Below the pieces are notes generated by a model. The model was not told the origin of the DNA, ran no database searches, and saw only the letters and a program-made list of their open reading frames with translations. From Antedon mediterranea (Eukaryota > Echinodermata > Crinoidea > Comatulida > Antedonidae), in assembly GCF_964355755.1 (NCBI RefSeq), contig NC_092678.1, positions 581,922-645,921 on the forward strand: a stretch of DNA of 64,000 nt, in the 5' to 3' direction. Positions 59,301 through 64,000 of the stretch are shown piece after piece. A program made the translations under genes and the position numbers. The first letter of the stretch is position 1. Every line of letters begins with the position of its first letter.

Positions 59301-62300
59301 CTTATTTATTACCTTTGCACCAGTTAATTTATTCATAATAACAACATGATTTAAATGATTACCTCCTCTGCTGATTAGTTCACCTAAAACTTCTGCCGCA
59401 ATCTGATCCGTTGTTAAGAGGTCATTGGGGTCACCAGATGTACACACCCAACGGAACGGTCCAAATCCCAGCGAGAATATATCACTAGAGCAAAATTAAT
59501 AAAATAATAAATTAATTAATCTTATAATACAATATTACATATACGATCTGTGTAAATTAAGTTACCTATATTCCTTCAGCATAATTTGTACACTAAACCT
59601 AAAACAGAATGCTAATTCAATTTATTATAATATCAATTTAAAAAAAATAATCTATATTCATATGTCTCTATTAAGCTCTGTCAAAACTATCAAACATTAT
59701 ATGACAAAAACAAGGCCATATACATGGCTGCAGACGCATGCTCAAGTTAGTGTTTACCGACCGACCAACCAACCGACCGACATAGCGAGCTGTAGAGTCA
59801 TATTGCACGCAACAAAAAATGTGATGAGCCCATTGATAATGTCATATCACTACCATATTTAAGCATATCACTACCACATTTGGACACATCGCACTTTTTT
59901 TGTCTAGTTTGATAGTATAGACAGAGTGCAATATGCTATATATTTTTAATTTCAAATGCTTACCCCATGATGTCTTGTACATAGGAGGCATAGCGGAATA
60001 CCGTTCCTGTTGGGCTGTCTTCCTTGGACACGTCAGCTCCTAAATATTCAATTCACAATAATCAGTTTGAGTTGAAAGCTCTGTCTACAGTGTGATATGC
60101 CCAATTACGGTAGTGATATGAAATCATCATGTGGGCACATCACATTTTTTTGTAACATATAGTTTGATAGTGTAAACAGAGCTTAAGTTTATCAGTGTTT
60201 TGTTCAGATCCTGACCCATTCCTCCAAACACATGAATACAAACATGGAAGAGTTCAAAGGTTACCGGCTAGCAAGAATAGACAAGAAAGTATAAACAGCT
60301 GTATACTGTATGAATAATAACAATAGTTTATATTATATAACACCTAAATAAATTCCTGTCATTTGATTGGACGATTGTGGGTCACATGGCGTGCAATAGT
60401 ACGCACTTTTTAATGATCGTTAAATAGTACTTTTATAATAAACAAGGAATATAATATTACCTGCTCTTCTTGCTTCTAGAAGGAATGCATTGCCATAGTC
60501 CCAGAAATACAAGCCATGAGCTGCCAACTCATTGATAGCTGCCACTTGTCTTCTTAAACTAAGCAACAATGTAAAATGAAATTAGTACAACTGGTGTAAA
60601 CAACAACAAAGAAGTCTATTTATTCCAATAAACATCATTAAACTTTTTGTTGTTCTCTGTCTCTTGGCACATCTGTCTGTCTAAAGTTCTTCTTTTCATG
60701 TTGGAACTTTTTTTCTGTTCCTTGACATCATAGTAACATTACTCTTTTTCTACCACAAGGAGATTTTCTTCTAATCAAACTTAGTTCTATAATCTATCTC
60801 TTTTAGTCACATAAATTTGATTTCTCTTTTTCTGCCTTTTTTAATCATTAGTCAATGAATGTTGTGTAAAGTTGTCTACATTATCAAACTATTTTGACAA
60901 AAAAAAGTTTGTGTGTCTAAGTATGATAGTGATATGCCAAAATAAGGTAGTAATATTACATCATTGTGTCCATATTTGGGCACATCACATTTTTTTGTCA
61001 CATAAAGTTTGATAGTGTAGACATAGCTAAACATTGCAATATAACTAACCTTTCTTCAACAAGAGACTTGAATCTTTTAGGGTCATTGGCCATCACATCA
61101 TTTGCTTGGTCAAAGGTCAGCTGTACTGGATAGTAACCACCATTGATTGGGTTATGACAGGAAGTCTGATCTGATCCAAGGTCAATCAAGAGGTCACCAG
61201 TCTTTTCATACTCTTTTACGCATCGTTCCCTTCAAAATACAAATAGAAATGTAATTAAAAAATTTATAAATATTAATCAATTAATATAATAATTATTTAT
61301 TTTGAGAGAAAGATAAAAAGTTGCATTAAAAGTCTACTTACCAAATATCAACAATGTTTCCATGGTAACCAATGCTGAGTGGTTCTTTCTCATTTCTTGC
61401 TTTCCTATAAAAGATAACACAGTATTTTTTTATCTAAAGACAACCAACAAACTGTCGCATTAAATTGTATACAATGTAGCTAAAGTGTGTCAGTATCAGT
61501 GGATCAGTGGATCAGTGTGTCAGTATCAGTGAGGTAACCACAATAAATAAAGTGGTTTGGTTTTTGCAAGAAAAGAGAACAATCTGTGTTCAAGCCATTG
61601 GCTTGTCAAAGGCCTCTGTCAAAAAGAGAACAATCTGTGTTCAAGCCATTGGGTTGTCAAAGGCCTCTGTCAAAAAGCTTACCAACAATCTGTATTCAAG
61701 CCATTGGGTTGTCAAAGGCCTCTGTCAAAAAGCTTACCAACAATCTGTGTTCAAGCCATTGGGTTGTCAAAGGCCTCTGTCAAAAAGAGAACAATCTGTG
61801 TTCAAGCAATTGGGTTGTCAAAGGCCTCTGTCAAAAAGCTTACCAACAATCTGTGTTCAAGCCATTGGGTTGTCAAAGGCATCTGTCAAAAAGCTTACCA
61901 CCAATCTGTGTTCAAGCCATTGGGTTGTCAAAGGCCTCTGTCAAAAAGCTTACCACCAATCTGTGTTCAAGCCATTGGGTTGTCAAAGGCCTCTGTCAAA
62001 AAGCTTACCAACAATCTGTGTTCAAGCCATTGGGTTGTCAAAGGCCTCTGTCAAAAAGCTTACCAACAATCTGTGTTCAAGCCATTGGGTTGTCAAAGGC
62101 CTCTGTCAAAAAGCTTACCAACCGTACTGGTGGATACGAGTATTTTTGCCAACTATTTATGTTTAACAGTTCTGTTGGTGGATTTGTTTTTCTTACCTGA
62201 TTCTTGTCACCAACTGATCAAGATCATCTATAACCTCCATCACCCATCTGTAAAAGAAAAAACAAACAATTTATGTATCAACTTTAAAGCCATGGATAAA

Positions 62301-64000
62301 TGTGTATTTTCGATAAATAAAAAAATTAATTAAGAGACGTTTAATATATCATTTTAAAATCATGGAACCATTTTCAAGAACAAATGAGTAAAATTAGCAA
62401 AATAAAAGTACCAAAGGATGATGGGAAATACAAAGCACCAAAGGGTGATGGGAAATATAAAGTACCAAAGGGTGATGGGAAATATAAAGTACCAAAGGGT
62501 GATGGGAAATATAAAGTACCAAAGGGTGATGGGAAATATAAAGTACCAAAGGGTGATGGGAAATATAAAGTACCAAAGGGTGATGGGAAATATAAAGTAC
62601 CAAAGGGTGATGGGAAATATAAAGTACCAAAGGGTGATGGGAAATACTATAAACAATTAGTAACAAAGACTGAAAATCCTAAAAAGATAGGCTTCTTCTC
62701 TCGTTAATTATCAAACAATTTTGCTTTCATGGAGTCAATCAAAGCAAAATTGATCTTTATTGTTATTAAATTTTATTTTAAAGATGATAAAAAAAATAAT
62801 GAAGAATTCATGTTGGTAATTATACCCTTGTTTATGTCTTTTGACAAGTGCCTCTTTATTGACCTCAGCAATGACTCCAATACAGCCACTTATAACAGCA
62901 GCTTTAGCTTGAGCTCCACTCATACCACCAAGACCAGATGTTAGCAGCACACGCCCACTTAAGTCACCTGACTTGAAACAACGCCGACCCGCATTTAGAA
63001 CAGTTATCTGAAAATTGCAACAGGTTGTTTATAACAATACAATTTAATTATGAGGATCAATCATAAAAATTATTCTTATCTGATATAATTTACATAACAT
63101 TATGTATTCGTCATCGAACATGAATATCATACATAAAATTGATTGTCAGAAAAACCTATTATTGAATGAATGACTTACTGTAGTTCCGTGTACAATTCCT
63201 TGTGGGCCTATGTAACAGTAGCTGCCAGCTGTCATCTGTCCATACCTGAAACCAATAAAGTACAGTATATTCATTATAGGCCACCACAAACTCAAATAGC
63301 ACGCCCTCTGCATTAAGTATTTTTTTACAGTAATGGTCATTCATTCATGACAATAATGATGATGATAACGATGATGATAAATGATGATGATAAATAATTA
63401 TGATGATAATGACGATGATGATGAAGATTATGAATTCATGATGATGATGATGATGAATTCATGATGATGATGATGAATTCATGATGATGAATTCATGATG
63501 ATGAATTCATGATGATGATGACAATGATGATGACAATGATGAGGAAGATGATGATGAAGATATGATAATAATGATGATGACAATACTTACATTGTCACTC
63601 CAAGTGCGAAAAGTCTGTTGTACATTTCCCTACTTGAATAATTTGGAATCACCTTGAACAAATTAGACATAATATCCAAAAGTTAGTGTTTTCATTTTAG
63701 CTGATAAGAGGGAAGAGTGATCAGAATGTGTCTCGGCATGATGTCAATAATCGTAGTACTATGCTTGTTGGTTGTCGCAAATTGAAAGCTCCCTCTAGTC
63801 TACTTTTACATAAATCTCACCATGCCATTTGTAATAACCAAACCTGGTGCCTCAGCATGGCTTGGAAACAAGCCCTGTGAATGGCCAGAGTTCATATCAA
63901 GTGATTACATAATACTCACCATTCCATTTGTGATAACCAAACGTGGTGCCTCAGCATGGCTTGGAAACAAGCCCTGTGGATGGCCAGAGTTCATTACAAG
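53318..64000 (-). CDS. UROC1: Urocanate hydratase (urocanase), C-terminal part, runs off the window
   Basis: Enzyme of histidine breakdown: it converts urocanate to imidazolone propionate with bound NAD+ in the cytosol. Exons in transcript order: >64000-63920, 63652-63591, 63245-63179, 63007-62826, 62247-62197, 61404-61342, 61229-61050, 60558-60461, 60039-59964, 59484-59363, 55818-55748, 54562-54364, 54007-53826, 53479-53318 (TAA). All internal phases fit. Motifs in order: SGHPQGLFPSHAEAPRL, FALGVTMYGQMTAGSYCYIG, LLTSGLGGMSGAQAKAA (NAD-binding), DLGSDQTSCHNPINGGYYPV, YFWDYGNAFLLEARRAGADV, GFGPFRWVCTSGDP, VGSQARILYSDQEGRVA, SRDHHDVSGTDSPFRE and WVALHNGGGVGWGEVINGG. Nothing indicates inactivation. 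The N-terminal half lies to the right of the window. Introns are loaded with minisatellites. Confidence 0.95.
54232..54358. mobile_element. MITE family A copy in a UROC1 intron
   Basis: Core GACATCATCATGTCCATATA and right end AGTTTAATAGTGTAGACAGA. The left arm is shortened. It ends next to the donor of the exon at 54364. Confidence 0.8.
54766..55186. mobile_element. Foldback-like element with about 120-bp inverted arms
   Basis: The left arm (AAGAACTTATAACACAAGAA, ATGGGTGGCGCCATTGTGAG) is the inverted, mildly diverged copy of the right arm (AATGGCGTCGCCCA, TTCTTGTGTTATAAGTTCTT). The middle has two copies of a 95-bp segment with GAAAGTCAAAATCATAGAGG. No ORF, so it is a non-autonomous element or a palindromic rearrangement. 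Confidence 0.65.
55098..55748. repeat. About 330-bp tandem duplication including a piece of a UROC1 exon
   Basis: Sequence from GTACTTCCGATACTGTGTTT (55108) through ACTCACTAATTTATGTTTTC (55420) is repeated from 55446 to 55748. Each right boundary holds the last 25 bases of the UROC1 exon at 55818-55748 with its GTGAGT donor. Only the rightmost copy has the whole exon. Confidence 0.85.
55868..57200. repeat. 27-bp minisatellite with a 12-bp palindrome, about 50 copies
   Basis: Units containing ATTTAGTCCTTAACACATAG and GCCTATG. The version CATAGGCCTATG is a perfect palindrome. CATGGGCCTATG and CATAGGCGTATG versions are interspersed. Units of 25 bp lacking TG also occur. It fills a UROC1 intron and ends in the LINE fragment at about 57200. 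Confidence 0.98.
57200..58035 (-). mobile_element. Degenerate LINE fragment (ORF1-like segment fused to RT piece)
   Basis: On the minus strand the C-terminal part contains FIDLSKAFDTINHNILLSKL, a reverse transcriptase motif. The upstream 110 residues (ILQCDELAAMINNGIAIAFK, FDKIESRLFDIEAAM) look like a coiled-coil ORF1 protein of a LINE. Joining both in one frame requires a large internal deletion. The minisatellite at its 3' side cuts it off. Confidence 0.7.
58215..58280 (+). mobile_element. Decayed SINE head
   Basis: TTGAGTGGTCAAGCAATTAC and GACAGCGGAACCTTAATAAC resemble the tRNA-like head of the SINE at 6743, with deletions. Confidence 0.4.
58578..59272. repeat. 49-bp minisatellite, about 14 copies
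   Basis: Units containing CATCATTGGAGAAGCAGGCA and CGACACTTTATGATCCCAA. Variants are CTTGCCC, CTTGGCC and CTAGCCC in the middle. Intron of UROC1. Confidence 0.97.
59674..59935. mobile_element. MITE family A copy with an internal insertion
   Basis: Left arm AAGCTCTGTCAAAACTATCA, right arm TAGTTTGATAGTATAGACAG. The centre holds about 100 extra bases, including (GACC)n-like ACCGACCGACCAACCAACCG. Confidence 0.75.
60078..60186. mobile_element. MITE family A, shortened copy
   Basis: AAGCTCTGTCTACAGTGTGA at the left and GTTTGATAGTGTAAACAGAG at the right. Part of the left arm is missing. Confidence 0.82.
60872..61032. mobile_element. MITE family A copy beside a UROC1 exon
   Basis: Left arm AGTTGTCTACATTATCAAAC, right arm AAAGTTTGATAGTGTAGACA. 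It ends about 18 bases from the donor of the exon at 61050. Confidence 0.85.
61560..62125. repeat. 55-bp minisatellite with splice-like units, about ten copies
   Basis: Units contain AACAATCTGTGTTCAAGCCA, TTGTCAAAGGCCTCTGTCAA and, in the 55-bp form, AAAGCTTACC. The first copies and one internal copy lack the CTTACC part (51 bp or less). On the UROC1 coding strand each 55-bp unit offers a CTTTTTGACAG acceptor-like and a TTG/GTAAGC donor-like site. Confidence 0.95.
62403..62648. repeat. 27-bp minisatellite, nine copies
   Basis: Perfect copies of AAAGTACCAAAGGGTGATGG plus GAAATAT in a UROC1 intron. Because 27 is divisible by three, several frames stay open. There is no sign that any is a gene. 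Confidence 0.96.
63345..63590. repeat. (GAT)n compound microsatellite
   Basis: ATGATGATG runs interrupted by GAATTCATGATGATG units, ending about ten bases from the donor of the UROC1 exon at 63591. Confidence 0.95.
63819..63914 (-). pseudogene. Tandem duplicate of a UROC1 exon tail
   Basis: Repeats the last 80 or so bases of the exon at >64000-63920 together with the start of its intron. It translates as SGHSQGLFPSHAEAPGLV: Pro became Ser and the conserved Arg became Gly. The copy has no acceptor of its own, so it should remain intronic. Confidence 0.75.

Noticed and set aside
61507-62333. Three overlapping plus-strand frames of 204-258 residues
   Set aside because: Translations of the 55-bp array opposite to UROC1. 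All three frames show the same peptide words, a repeat artefact.
62360-62707. Repeat proteins KYKVPKGDG (plus) or WYFIFPITL (minus)
   Set aside because: A perfect 27-bp repeat keeps all these frames open. They have no splice or promoter context and lie within a UROC1 intron.

Overview
This is a eukaryotic (animal) genomic window. The genes are split into many short exons with canonical GT/AG junctions whose codon phases add up, the DNA is AT-rich, and non-LTR retrotransposons, a tRNA-headed SINE, palindromic MITEs and many tandem arrays are present. Gene content and repeat style suggest a marine invertebrate deuterostome, most likely an echinoderm (a crinoid is possible). That is inference; no marker here fixes the species. 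All multi-exon models below were assembled by eye from splice sites, reading phase and recognisable protein motifs. Layout: (1) 92-7203, plus strand: the 3' half of an FBH1/FBXO18-type UvrD helicase gene, with a long open CR1/L2-like LINE (ORF 2552-5671) in one intron. (2) 8940-13353, plus: a complete seven-exon ADP-ribosylglycohydrolase gene. (3) 14114-20177, minus, convergent with it: a complete eight-exon NSMCE3/MAGE gene whose introns hold a 2-kb array of a 35-bp unit and a SINE expanded in tandem. (4) 22288-23948, minus: a two-exon coiled-coil plus protein-kinase gene with a non-RD active site. (5) 27764-36033, minus: three tandem PLAC8-family genes sharing a four-exon structure and Pro/Gln-rich N-termini. 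(6) 37920-49633, minus: an SLC23 (nucleobase/ascorbate) transporter gene with two tandem alternative first exons and a 3.5-kb minisatellite in one intron. (7) 53318-64000, minus, running off the right edge: the C-terminal part of urocanate hydratase (UROC1), with at least four minisatellites, a LINE fragment, a foldback element and two partial exon duplications. The genes are unrelated housekeeping or metabolic loci and do not form a pathway. FBH1 (recombination control) and NSMCE3 (SMC5/6 complex) both act in genome maintenance, but their proximity is probably chance. The common theme is heavy intronic tandem duplication that several times captures pieces of exons, splice donors or acceptor tracts. 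I found no convincing undescribed multi-gene system. The most interesting leads are the duplicated SLC23 first exon with a Gln-type NAT motif, the non-RD coiled-coil kinase, the PLAC8 cluster, the 55-bp array whose every unit looks like an in-frame mini-exon, and the two-step 32-to-52-bp satellite.
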